Shown here: positions 52,939 to 63,799 of the stretch, one piece after another
Layout: every line of letters starts with the position of its first letter
Position numbering within the stretch: position 1 is the first letter of the stretch
NCBI GenBank assembly: GCA_963931865.1
Contig: OZ007511.1
Location: 5,164,626-5,228,625 of the forward strand
DNA length: 64,000 bases
Source of the DNA: Axinella damicornis
Taxonomy: Eukaryota; Porifera; Demospongiae; Axinellida; Axinellidae
Direction: 5' to 3'
The notes under the pieces: generated by a model
Told to the model about the DNA's origin: nothing
Seen by the model: only the letters and a program-made list of their open reading frames with translations
The model's database searches: none
Program-made: the position numbers and the translations under genes

Positions 52939-55001
52939 GCTTAGTCTCGCGGTAGTAGGCCGTGGCCAGAAGGGAAGATGGGAAAAAGAGTCTGGTGACT
53001 TAAGCCAACATTCCACTGTCGGAATGCAGGCAGAGCCAATGAGATTGCAGCCATCATATTTCTTGGGCTTCTTACCAGAATGACCAATGAGATTGTGAAA
53101 CTGTACATACATGCATGTAGCACTTGCTTTCAATACTCACAAGATGAAGAAGACGAGCCAAGAGCCTTTGCCATGCCAGTTTCCCTTAGCGTTTGAGTGG
53201 ATAAGGCAATGCTACATTGTGGCGACACTTCTGATGACTTTTGCGCTCGATTGTGCCCTGTGACATCGCTTATGAAGGATCAAGTTGGAAGCGAGGTCAG
53301 TAAAGGGATCAAGGTCCCCCTCTCGGTGTAAGCTAATGCTGGCCCTAGCCCTAAGCGGCCGTTCTTCGTACTTGATCGGCAGTAACATGCCTAAAAGGAA
53401 ACGTGAAGCCCATTCATAGCCTCGTTCTCAGGCCCACCCCGTTTTCGGTTGCGTGCACAAAATGAACGACTCCTCCGTTCATTTCGTGCATGCAACCAGA
53501 AACAGCGCAGGCCTGGGAACGAGGCTAGCGGATTCGGTGGACAGCAAATAATGTCCATAAAAGCCTACTGTGGGCCATGGGTCAGCGGCAAAATGTTAAT
53601 ACATCTTCTCTCCCAAAATGAGTAGCGATGATCGCACTTGGTTGACATGGGAGCCTTAGCGGACACGTTCGCAGGTACTTAACACCACGGAATTAATGCA
53701 ATGGCTCCACATTCCATAGTGTGCTTCAAGTCCATGAAATTTGACTTGGTTCACAAAACCATTTCTCCCCACGAGGGGGTGAGATCTGGGCACGAGACTA
53801 ATAATTATATAATATGGAGTACTGAAGTGTGTTCTTGATAGTCTTTATGAGTATCTCAATAAAATTACATCATTCGAAAGTTCTAGTTCAGTAGATTCCA
53901 AATATTCCGTCAACACCTGGGTCACTTTGGCTGTAGGGCCTCTTGAAGGAGCAGTCACGTGGGATGGCAGAGAAGCCAGTGCTACATGGCACTCCTGGTA
54001 CATGTATATACTCCAACTGGAATTGCCTGCCCAACCTGAAGCATCTTCAAGCCACTCCCACCTTTCAAACTCCCCACTTGTAGCTTCACTTCTAATTGGT
54101 ACATTGTATTTTAGGTTTACCTTCGGTCCCGGACCGTGTTGATGTGGGAACAAGGCTGTTGAGGTTAGGAATCTCGCAATTGTTTCCACTCGAGCGTAGC
54201 GTATAGTCACGTGTGCAGAAAATGCATCCAACCCCCTCTGGTATGTTACAGCAGTCCAACTACAGTAGCTACACTTGATCAGTTAATTGTTTGTTGGTAC
54301 CTGTACAAAAGCATACAGTCCATAGAGCCCTGATGATGTTGGAAGCACTGGTTTCTATACTGCCCTCTAACCGACAATTTTACAATCAGCGAAATGAGAG
54401 GCAAAAATGCAACTACACTCTGTTTTCCACCTCTTCAGCACTACCCAACACCATTTCACACGAAATTGGTGGGTGCTCATACATGTACATGTACGTAGCC
54501 TTTACAACCACTAAGAAGCATTAATCAAAGTGGTATATACAGCAATAGTCATAAGGTACATCTAAATTATTCCCACAATTTGACATGCCCTAACTGCAGG
54601 ACCGATGATCACCGGTGGTATGAACTACACATCTGAAGTTTCACTGGAACCGAACTACGCCAGGTGCTGCTCTATCAACACCTTGGCAGGATTCCTGGAG
54701 CACGACGTCATCACCACGCGGCTGCCGTCAACTACGGCAGCTAGCATGGTGTCAGAACGCTCACAAGCATCCTGCGACTCGCAGTGTGGTGGATACCTTG
54801 CGTAACCCTGCCATAATGGTTTCTCGAATTTGTGGACACACTTTTCAACAGAGTGCTGCAGGCACATTTTCTGGGAAGCTGCAGACTAACTTGGAAATAG
54901 AAGTCGGTCAAGATGACCTCCCCGTGAAGACCTCCTGGAACATTAGGTCAACTTTCACAGGGGATAGAACTTCCAGCTCACCTCTGAAAGAACGTATGCT
55001 A
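52939..55001. other. No gene assigned
   Basis: Contains the MITE at 53417-53527. A 128-codon minus-strand ORF (53845-54231, ending ELSNDVILLRYS) has no recognised domain and no supported splice partner. No other coding signal. Confidence 0.4.
53417..53527. mobile_element. MITE, TAGCC...GGCTA family
   Basis: TAGCCTCGTTCTCAGGC and its inverse enclose a second hairpin (GGTTGCGTGCACAAAATGAA and its near inverse). Flanking 9-mers GCCCATTCA and GCGGATTCG agree at six positions, an aged target duplication. Confidence 0.8.
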
Positions 55002-55134
55002 CTAGAGCACAGAAGACTCCATTGTGGGGTGGAGCGGCAGAGGTAAATCTGCTGCTATAGCCAGATCGTCTGCAACTGATACAAGACATGGCGTGAGGTA
55101 TTCATCCTCAGAGATCTTGATACAAGCAGGAGCT
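55002..55134 (-). CDS. Terminal exon of a second membrane-protein gene
   Basis: Encodes APACIKISEDEYLTPCLVSV, then an Ala/Leu/Pro-rich end MESSVL and a stop. Acceptor TTTCAAAG is weak, but the one-base start fits phase 2 of the exon at 56714-56946. EDEYLTP is a typical receptor-tail tyrosine motif. Confidence 0.4.
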
Positions 55135-56949
55135 CTTTGAAAGCTTCAACAGTTCCTCATGCAGGTAAACCATGACCCTAGACACAGGAAATAGACAGAC
55201 AGAAGGTACATTGTACCTGCTACTCACCATGTTATATTCCTAGCAGACCTTCACCACATTGATTGCTTGCAGTATGGAGGGGGAGGGCCTGGGGATTGAG
55301 GTCTGGTCATGTGCAGTTGCATCAATTAGACGCACACAGGGGATAGTGCCCAGTGAAGGACATGGAATGCCTGTCCAAGGGCTGGAAGCCCAAGCATTTG
55401 CATGGCAACAGCTATACTGCTCATGTTTCAGGATGCCAGGGATTGGTCGACATTTAAAATTATCATGGTTGGGCACGACCTAGCCTCGTTCCCAGGCTCA
55501 GGTTTGTTTAAGGTCACTATTATTTGTGGGTACTAATTTTACGGAATTAAAATATGCCATGTCACATACATGACCATTAATAATAAATTGGAACAAGTGG
55601 TAAGCTAGCCACCTACAAACTAGTCTCGTGCCCAGCTGGAATTCGAAATACCTATGAAAATCCGTCTGGTAACAGTCGACAGTATAGTGGCATAGCGTGG
55701 AATGTAGTCAGGGTATTACATGTTCATGTTGCAACAGTCGCTATCATGATGTGAGGAGTACTATAGTCTCATGCCCAGCAGAAACACCGTTTTCATAATT
55801 CAGCATTTCTATTGGCATGTTCAAATTCCTCCGTGAAGGTGTGGAATTTTATATCGAGTACCAAGAAAACTGCCAATTGTTACCAGATGGCTTATCTGAA
55901 GGTGCTTCCAGCTGAGCACGAGACTACCTACGAAGTGACCTGGTCTAGCGGGCTACATGTAGCCTGCATGAAGCAGTATCAGATGAAAGTGCTGATGTGT
56001 GCTTTGATTGCACTCCAGTCAGAATTTCAAGGCAAATGTAGACTATAATTATATATAGCACTCAACTTCTCCCTGTACTGTGTATATGTCCCCTCATGCT
56101 TGTAGTGCACTCTGTATGGTGTCGGTATTATTGAAGGGCTTGACCACATCTATCTCCACAGGTTAACAGGATGCAGAGCTGCTGCACTGGCAGAGAGCGC
56201 AGCAAGCATACAGAACACGACCGAAGAAAGCACAAACTGGCCGGCAATGTCATCCCGAATGGCACTGATCCATTTCAATACGGCACCACGATTATGATTG
56301 TATGTAATCATAATCGTGGACTTGGACTTTGAACCTTTGTGGTTACCAGTATGCTTTTGTCCCATCCCCTTTTGTCTTGTAACAATTATTATACAGTGCA
56401 TAGCTTAGTTCCTGTACAGTTCTGAGTTGGTATTGCTGTTTATCGAGATGAAGTGAACCCTTACACATGTACAGTACTAGCTATACTAGCCAATGTCAGA
56501 CACTGGATCACTTCTCACACAATGTCATGTATTACCATTTAGGATGACATCATCCATCCATCATGGAATGTGTGTACTGTACAGAGTTTAATTGTTTGCA
56601 TAACTACTCCCCCCGCCTCCTTTGTCCAGAGCACCTTGTCGTTCCATGTGATCCTGTGATTGATTATTGTGTACAAGCTCCGTGTCATCATCTCTGCCCA
56701 TGCAGACCCATACCCAACCCCAGGAGAATTTCTGCGTGCTGGATGTGTGGTCTGCACTGGCTCCGACATCACTGTTGATGAGTACCCCTCCTTCAAGCCA
56801 AAGTCTCTCTCTTCGGCATATGCATTGTGCTGGACTGGAATGCCACAACTACTACTGTATATATAGTCTCCTGTAGGAGGAGATGAGCTTGGAAATACTC
56901 CAGCAGAATCCACGTCCATGCCCTTCAGCTGCTGTATCAACTGCTCCTG

Positions 56950-57020
<71 letters not shown>

Positions 57021-57904
57021 TCAATAATTCATTATCACTGGTGTGAGATGTTGTGACCAATGCCCAGTGGAGAAGGGGAGAAGAGTTCTCACATGCCATC
57101 CAGAGTGTAGCTAAACCTCAGGTTTAAACCCTTGGAGGAAGTGATGGAAGTAGATGCTCTGCCTTCCTCTTAGAGTACAACTGGAACCATGGGGAGTTTA
57201 CACAATCTCATGTGATTCCCAAGGCCCTGCTCATATGACTGCTCGCATGTCTCATGTGATCCTAACTGCTCACAACTGCTCATATAGTATCACGTGAACA
57301 GTCGTATGAGTATACACGTAGATAAGATCACATGAACATGTAAAGCATATTGTATTGTAGCCGCGTACATATGCTTTCTGTCTCACATCTTGGGATAGGA
57401 ATTCACACATGATACAGTGTACTGAGTTGTCACTGGGTGGTACATCATCTCAGTCTTGGTAGTATCACAAATTTATCCCCTCACTCCATGCAAGATGACT
57501 GCGTCTTTGTCTGGGATCTGATAGTGACTAGTGTCTGACCGAGAGACTTTGTGAGCTGGTGGACTTTCTTTGTGTGGTTGATCAGAGTTTGGAAACCTTT
57601 GTGTTAATTCGTAGCTGCAAATTAAATTTGGTAACACAAAGGTTTCCAAACTCTGAAACACAACTTACAGAGCAGTTGCTTTTGATTGAAACACTGATCC
57701 TGATAGCAAACTAGTAGTGAACCACAAACTTCATCCGTGTAGAGGTGAGTGGATGTCCGTGTAACTTTTAACTTTAGCTGCTAGTGCATGAGCTCCATAG
57801 AAATAACTTTCTTCCAACCATTTGTTACAGTAGTAATGGTAAACTGTGGCAAGAGTCCTAATAGCTACTAGCAGCCCTGCAGCTATAATGATTACAATTG
57901 TAAA
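55002..57904 (-). CDS. 3' part of a transmembrane receptor-like gene (5 exons)
   Basis: Five phase-compatible minus-strand pieces: 57904-57766 (membrane helix), 57699-57669, 57614-57485, 56946-56714 and 55134-55002. They join to 666 nt, 221 codons plus stop. The order is a helix (FTIVIIIAAGLLVAI), a short basic segment, and a roughly 180-residue hydrophilic tail with several tyrosines (SHYQIP, GDYIYSS, DEYLTP). No kinase or other domain is recognised. The ectodomain would lie further right and was not found. Two junctions use weak sites, so this is a coherent hypothesis rather than a secure gene. Confidence 0.42.
55135..56713. other. Putative intron with short inverted repeats
   Basis: Holds TAGTCTCGTG...GCACGAGACTA element ends (55622, 55763-55929), a single TAGCCTCGTTCCCAGGC end at about 55483 and a CACGATTATGATTG hairpin at 56287-56318. 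A minus-strand ORF at 56150-56401 has a hydrophobic stretch but no splice support. Confidence 0.4.
56714..56946 (-). CDS. Tail exon (GDYIYSS...)
   Basis: Encodes EQLIQQLKGMDVDSAGVFPS, then PTGDYIYSSSCGIPVQ and LKEGYSSTVMSEPVQ. The acceptor is CACACCAG directly after a CA microsatellite and C tract (minus strand). The frame stays open further down to 56539, so the end at 56714 (donor GGGTATGG) is inferred from phase. Confidence 0.45.
56950..57019. repeat. (TG)n followed by poly(G) of 42 nt
   Basis: A TG dinucleotide run (56950-56977) passes directly into 42 G, the longest pure homopolymer in the window. Confidence 0.95.
57485..57614 (-). CDS. Tail exon (YELTQRFPNSDQ...)
   Basis: Encodes YELTQRFPNSDQPHKESPPA, then SDTSHYQIPDKDAVILHG. 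Acceptor TTTGCAG, donor GGAGTGAGG. Its 5' half is one arm of an inverted repeat whose other arm (57629-57655) lies in the intron just upstream. Confidence 0.45.
57766..57904 (-). CDS. Transmembrane exon
   Basis: Encodes FTIVIIIAAGLLVAIRTLAT, then VYHYYCNKWLEESYF and a short basic stretch. It is a plausible single membrane helix. The acceptor (AACATGTAG) has a poor pyrimidine tract and the donor GTTACA is weak. Confidence 0.38.
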
Positions 57905-58600
57905 CTACATGTTCACAGGAGTCATGAATCTGTATGTCAGTTCAATCATGTGAAATAATATGTGGAACACAATGATCCTGATCAGTGCACATCAGTTTCA
58001 CATAATTAGAAAGTTTGCCTTCTTTTACGTTCTCTATAAAGCAACTGTTCTCTATAAAGCAACTGTTACATACTGTGTTTGTACATTTTAGATATTACGG
58101 TATTACCTAACAAGCGCACATTCATTGCCACAGCGCGCGCGCCACTGCAAAAACAACATGTTTGTTTTAACCAGGAATTTGGTAACCTCAGTTGCAGTTC
58201 AGTCATAAGATCCATCAGGTGACCTGTTTGTAGCTACCAATATGAGTCACAACCACTACAATGTGTTGCTTCCACAGTGCATTGTACTGTCAAACCTTGC
58301 AGCTGTGAGTTGTGTTTATCACAAGGACACGTGCTACTACTTTAACCATTTAGGTACACTAGTACTCTACAATCTATATAGCTATGCATCCGGCACTGTG
58401 GAAACTACATTGTTGAAGTAACAATACAGTTTGTCATCCCATGACTTGCTTGCAGCTGTCAGTTGTGAGTATTGCATGCACATGATGATCAGCAGATGCA
58501 TCCCATGACTAGCTGTATACGAGCTGCAACTGAGGTGGCTAAATTTGGTTAAAACAACCGTGGTGTTTGTGCAGTGGCGCGCTAGGGAGCAATGAAAGCA
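57905..58600. other. No gene assigned
   Basis: Contains an 18-bp tandem duplication (GCAACTGTTCTCTATAAA, about 58025-58060). No exon that fits the neighbouring gene was found. Confidence 0.4.
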
Positions 58601-60104
58601 CGGCAGGTACCAGCAGTCCTGGTCACACTGCTGACCTTGTGCCATGCCATTTTGTAAAACCCAACAACAATACCCCATGTCCTGGACTCCCGTACCACAC
58701 TCTCACCCAGTACATGTATCTGCAGACTCAGAGTGCCACTCAGTACAGATACTTTGCATCCAACACCAGAATTAGCTTCCTGCCAGATGTTCACAAGGTT
58801 GGCAATGTTTCTCAGTTCTACAGGTGGTTTGACGATAAGCTATAGCTATATCAAAAATCTCAGTATGATGTTGAAATGTTAATATCTAATGTAGTCAGCA
58901 CAAGGAATGTGGGAATGGAAGAACAAATTTCCTCTTTGATAATATCGGGAACATGAACATCATAAACTTCACCAGTTCCATGGCAAACTACCTAATACCA
59001 CAGGATGGAGAACTGGAGAGGATAGGATTTGCATTCTGTATATGGTATTGGACCCTTCAGAACAGATCCATACTACTAACAAGACACTCCTGCACATATC
59101 AGATTCAAGGTTTCATGACAATAGTGGTGGAAGTTTTTTACTTTAACCTTGAGGTAAACGATAATGTTATATATCACCTCATTAAAACTGTTCTTTTCAA
59201 AGAAAATTCTCTGAACGTATTAGGAAGTGGTGTAATAGTACAATTCTACAGTGTGTTGTCCAGCACATCGGGGCTAGAAGTGTTGGTACAAAACACAAGC
59301 TTCACAAACCATACAATTCCAGAACTAGACTACTCAAACATGGAAATCTTATTTCCTTTTAATGTCATCACTGCATACAGTTTGAAACACCTTAACATCA
59401 TCAACTGCACATTTGCAATGAACAAACAAACTGCACTGCAAGCATTTGGCAGCACACTGTGGGAATGTGATCTTCTCAGGAAACAATGGAACACTTGGAG
59501 GAGCTCTGATGCTACGAGGTGGTTCAACATTTAACCTCATGCCCACACTCATGTTCAAATCATCGACAATCATGCCAAGAGAGGAGGTGGCATCTACGTT
59601 GAAGATGAAGATACAATAGGAACTGTTCCATGTTTCTTTCAACTAATGGATCTGCAATACCTGTATTCAGTTATGGTTACACTAGAAAACAACACTGCTG
59701 ATGAGGCAGTAAGTGCACTGTATATAAATTATGGAGGAGTGATTGACAATTGCTACCTTTACACCACAGGTCAGAAGGTCATACACACAGTGGATATTCA
59801 AAATTCTCGACCTTCCTTCACTCGTATCACAAGTATCATCAAATCCTTTTGTGTTCTATGTGTGCAATCATGGGAATTTTGCTGGAGGTGAAATAGAAAA
59901 AGTTCATGTCTATCGTGGACAAAATTTCAAGGTTCAAGTGGTACTGCATGGACAACGAAATGGATCTGTCCCCGGATTAGTGCATGCTAGCTTGTTTGAA
60001 AGTCCTAGAGGTGCACATCTTGGTCCATTACAAGAAACACAAGAGACTGGATATTTATGTGAAAATCTAACATACACTGTCTTCTCTACAAGAGGTAGCA
60101 GCTA
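58601..60104 (+). pseudogene. Decayed extracellular beta-helix protein (sponge/cnidarian family)
   Basis: Coding pieces in changing frames. The N-terminal part reads HFVKPNNNTPCPGLPYHTLT and YFASNTRISFLPDVHKV. Then come LEVLVQNTSFTNHTIPELDY and LNIINCTFAMNKQTALQAFG, next a NVIFSGNNGTLGGALMLRGG frame, then RGGGIYVEDEDTIGTVPCFF, and finally VHVYRGQNFKVQVVLHGQRN with GYLCENLTYTVFSTRG. This order (CPG-x-P...TL-x-QY, parallel beta-helix repeats, GQRNG-V, C-x-NLTYT) is that of a large unnamed surface-protein family that I recall from sponges and cnidarians. At least four frame breaks make it a pseudogene. Confidence 0.7.
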
Positions 60105-60216
60105 GGTAGTAGTAAAATGGCCCTGAGACCCCAGCAACTGTCGATGTAGTAAGCAGTCATGGAGTCATGGCTGAGTCGCACTTCCCCAAACAGCGCTTGA
60201 GGGCGTTGAGACAGTG

Positions 60217-61076
60217 CAGGGGCGGAGATATAGGGGGGGGGGGGGGGGGCAGGCAAGGGGCCTTGAGCCCCCCACTTTCAAAAGCAGGGGGGCCCAAAAC
60301 AACAGACTGGATAGTACTACCGTAGAGACCGGTTAATAGGCGCATGCGCTTATCGCATGCAGCAGCAAGAAAGTATGCGCTTATTATGAGTATACGCTTA
60401 TTAGCGACAACGGATCCCGATCAGGGCAAGCTGACGAAGATGCTGTGAGCGATGTCATCATATCTACAAGGGAGTATGGTCCCGTACTGCATGTTGGTGG
60501 CGACATTCTTCAACTTACACACGAGGACAGAAACGATGGCTGCGCCGTCCATTTTGCCACAGTGTGTGCCTTGCGAACGGAGAGGTGCACGGTAGTAGGC
60601 TACATCCCTCGAGAGTTGTGTTCGCTATCCAGCGTAGCTTTGAGAGTGCCGGGTGCTTCTGCACAATCTGTCGCAGTGTCTCGCTAACTCGCGAACACAA
60701 ATCGACACGTCAGCATTTTATAGGCGTATGCGCTAATTAAATGATACGTAAGGACAAGAAGGAAGTATGCGCTTATTAAAAATTATGCGCTTAAGCTGCA
60801 TGCGCCTATTAACCGGTCTCTACGGTATCCCACGAAATCTAGCACTAATTTATATAGCTATGTCGCCTCGTTTCTTGGGGGCTGGCATCTCTAACTTGCA
60901 GTGTACATAGGTGCCACGAGAGCCCCATCCTGATAACTGAAAAATGAAGGTGAAAAGTTTTCCACGCTTTGCGCGGACTGATCAGCACTACGCACCTCTA
61001 TGCACTGCCTTTGGCAGCGTGCAATTGTGCTATTATCCCCCCCCCCCCCACTTTTTGGTAGCTGTCTCCGCCCCTG
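60217..61076. mobile_element. hAT-like non-autonomous element
   Basis: Left end CAGGGGCGGAGATA, right end GCTGTCTCCGCCCCTG. It is flanked by CAGTG on both sides (60212-60216, 61077-61081), a 5-bp duplication, shorter than the usual 8 bp for hAT. G17 (60233-60249) and C13 (61037-61049) tracts lie just inside the ends. It hosts the nested MITE at 60318-60827. Confidence 0.65.
60318..60827. mobile_element. MITE with TACCGTAGAGACCGGTTAAT ends
   Basis: Thirty bases (TACCGTAGAGACCGGTTAAT, then AGGCGCATGC) are perfectly inverted at the two ends, with TA at the borders. It is nested inside the hAT-like element, so it is younger. The interior repeats ATGCGCTTATTA words. Confidence 0.88.
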
Positions 61077-61249
61077 CAGTGAGACACACTGCCTAGGTTT
61101 GGCGGTAAGTTCCATCCCAAGACATGCAAAATTGCATGCAGAAATGATCTCAGGTGGTGTCAAATTTTCCTTGGCCCCCAGACCCAATTCACACAATTCT
61201 CTCTGCTGCATCGATTCTCATACATCTGGAACTTGCAGTACAAAGCACG

Positions 61250-61391
61250 AAGGTGCCACGACAGCCCATCCTGATAACTGAAAAATGAAGGCAAAAATTT
61301 GCTTTCCTTGCTGTACACGCCTCTATTCACTGCCTTCGGCAGCGTGCCCCTGTAGTGCCCTACCAATTCTAAGTTCTGGCTACGCCACTGC
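61250..61391. mobile_element. hAT-like fragment ending CAGTGGCGTAGCCAG
   Basis: On the minus strand it begins CAGTGGCGTAGCCAGAAC and contains GCACGCTGCCGAAGGCAGTG, matching the inner part of the 60217-61076 element. It shares the CCTGATAACTGAAAAATGAA block with 60925-60950. Confidence 0.62.
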
Positions 61392-61439
61392 TCGATGGTG
61401 AATTTGTTTCCTGCTTTACAGGAAGGAGAAAGGTTCCAC

Positions 61440-61745
61440 CCACTTACGACGTACTGATTTCCTGGTTTGCCCCCTTGGGACAGGAATAGTTTTGGACCCC
61501 ATAGGACAGATCAATTTCCTTGTTCACCCCCTTCAGACAGGTAATACAAAGGGTTGGGACCCAAGAGGACGTCCTTGTTCACCCCCTCCAGACAGGTAAT
61601 ACAAAGGGTTGGGACCCCTATAGGACAGATAAGTTCCTTGTTAACCCTTGGGACAGGTAATTAAATTATTATGGACCCCTTATGACAGGGACGGGTAATA
61701 CGTAAGGTTGGTCTGAACTCCCTGGGACAGATATAATCAATTGTT
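61440..61745. repeat. Diverged tandem repeat, about 50-bp unit
   Basis: Units with GACAGGTAATACAAAGGGTT, GGGACCCC and TTCCTTGTTCACCCCC words repeat about six times with drift. Confidence 0.7.
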
Positions 61746-61847
61746 CACTGGGTAATAGGACAGCAACCACCTACGTTTGTAGCACAGATTAATCTAACTT
61801 CCTTATAGGCAGGGTTTGGCACTAACAAGTTACATGCACCGAAGTAG

Positions 61848-62535
61848 TACCGTAGTCTCTCGAAAATACGCCGATGGGCAATGAAGTTAGTGGCTGCTCA
61901 AAGCGGGGGATGGGCGTATTATCGAGGACCCCTCTCCCGAAAATAGGCCCACCCATGACTCGAAAGTAGGCCCACCCAAGTACATGCGTAAATACGACAG
62001 CAATACTGCAACAGTCACTCTATCAAGGCTTTACTACAGCTACTACTTCCGGAGTTTCTTAGTGAGCAGGAACAATCTCTTCGTGTGAGTAGCTCTGTAG
62101 CTGCAGGAACAGGAAACAAGACACAGCAGGAGTGCTTGAATAACGTGGAGCACGCAGACCATCTTCGGGACTTGCTGCTTCCGAGAAATCCGTAGTCTGC
62201 TAGAGCTACGCTAGGCGATTGCACACATGAAGACACAAACATGCAATGCGCAGCGCGTGCATGGTCTCATGTCATGCGCTCTTGCACAGCTGTGGATTAT
62301 GCAATGGCATACAACATAATGAAATTCATTGTATTAGTACTGCGATTGCCAGCCTTCATTTCTTAGTCCCACCTCTTTGACAGTGCTTCTTCCGGAGCTG
62401 TTCAAGTGCTTTCCTGTTCCAGCTAATAGGGTGGGCGTACTTTCGAGTAATAAATGACCCTTTGCAACAACTTGTCGCGAAAAAGGGGGGTAGGCGTATT
62501 TTCGAGGGTGGGCGTATTTTCGAGAGACTACGGTA
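61848..62535. mobile_element. MITE with TACCGTAGTCTCTCGAAAAT ends
   Basis: Twenty-five bases, TACCGTAGTCTCTCGAAAAT then ACGCC, are perfectly inverted at the right end. TA at the borders. The interior repeats GGGCGTATTTTCGAG. No transposase. Confidence 0.87.
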
Positions 62536-62544
62536 TAAGCGTGT

Positions 62545-62680
62545 TAGCCTCGTTCCCAGTCCCACGCCCAGCTTTTCGTCGCTTGCAGTACAGTTTACCG
62601 TACTGCAAGCGACGAAAAGCTGAGCGTGGGACCGTACTGCAAGCGACGAAAAGCTGGGCGTGGGACTGGGAACGAGGCTA
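62545..62680. mobile_element. MITE, TAGCC...GGCTA family, intact
   Basis: TAGCCTCGTTCCCAGTCCCA and its inverse, with a third copy of the GCAAGCGACGAAAAGCTG arm. A perfect 9-bp duplication TAAGCGTGT (62536-62544, 62681-62689) flanks it. Confidence 0.9.
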
Positions 62681-62689
62681 TAAGCGTGT

Positions 62690-63382
62690 ATGGTTTCCAT
62701 TGACAAGTTACATGCACCAAAGTAGTAAGTGTTAGTTAGCTTGACAAAGAGTAATAGCGATGGAATGGAAGACAATAATTGATGATTGTTATGGGACACC
62801 TTGAACTACTCTATTTTACCCACTACAATCAATGGAGTGACCTCTATTGTGTACGTACAACCAGGTTCCGATGGATACTGCAGAGTGATTATATCTTCAT
62901 CAGAGTCATATCCTTGTTCGCTGGCAACATACCACCCACACTTCCATCCCAAGTCCCCAATCTCCTCTGCACTCCGCTCTTACATGTCCCAACCTGTGTA
63001 ACTTGTTCTTTTAAAGAGTCATCGTTCTCTGGTAATGGTGGTGCTTTTACAAGATGAATTGTGCTTGTCTCATCTTTAGCTGTTGTTTCATCGTGTAAAA
63101 TGCGAGGTGGTCTAACAAAGGTTTAAACAAATCATAGAGATCTGTTTCATTTCGTACAATGATTGGCACAGTTATAGCTGATTTTCGAGGTATAAGTTCG
63201 CTGGTGATAAGTGTGTTCAGTTAACTTCATCATTCTCTGCGTGGGGATCAGCTCTTGAGTCTTAATGACTTCCTTGAGTTCATTGTGTTCCTTGACCAAC
63301 ATTTCCAGCAGTGGATCCTTGCCGCAGTAAAAGAACGCGAAGCACTTAGTCTAGTTGGTCCTTGGTACTCCCGGTGGGGCAG
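62690..63382 (-). other. Protein-like fragments, unassigned
   Basis: On the minus strand, pieces such as EQGYDSDEDIITLQYPSEPG then CTYTIEVTPLIVV (62815-62960) and LLEMLVKEHNELKEVIKTQE (about 63240-63310) look coding but sit in different frames. Probably the decayed continuation of the ORF at 63383-63799. Confidence 0.3.
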
Positions 63383-63799
63383 TTATGGTATTTTGAAACT
63401 AGTAGTTCTTAGCACAGCAACTGATAGCTCAGTTACCCTGTCTGGTACAGCTACCAGTTTTCCAGAGTACAATGGCTGTTTTAGTTGTGGAGAATTTTCA
63501 CCCCTTTTCTCAGAAATCATCCTGACAAGCTGATGCTTGGTTAGAGCTGGTGTTGCCAGTATCTTCAAGGTTTGACATTGGGCTTCCAATTGTGGTTTAG
63601 TTTTTGTACGATAAAGTTCATGAGTTTTCCACCTTTCTTTCTCTTCATCTGTTCCGACCGTCTCTTGATCTTCTGGTGATATTCTGTGGCTTCTTGTACT
63701 GTAATCCACCCTAAAAGAGCTACACAAATCATGACATTGTGTGGCTGTCAATGAGCAACAGAGATCCAATACCCTTGTCGGAAGGTAAATGCCATGCAC
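63383..63799 (-). pseudogene. Unrecognised ORF fragment, possibly transposon-derived
   Basis: A 138-codon open frame with ISPEDQETVGTDEEKERWK, then TPALTKHQLVRMISEKRGEN and YSGKLVAVPDRV. I do not recognise the family with confidence. The sequence keeps a protein-like composition and continues in other frames downstream, which suggests a broken mobile-element gene. Confidence 0.3.

Noticed and set aside
56539..57099. 186-codon minus-strand ORF read straight through the poly(C) and CA repeat
   Set aside because: The N-terminal Pro/His-Thr run is translated microsatellite; only the part after the CACACCAG acceptor looks like an exon.
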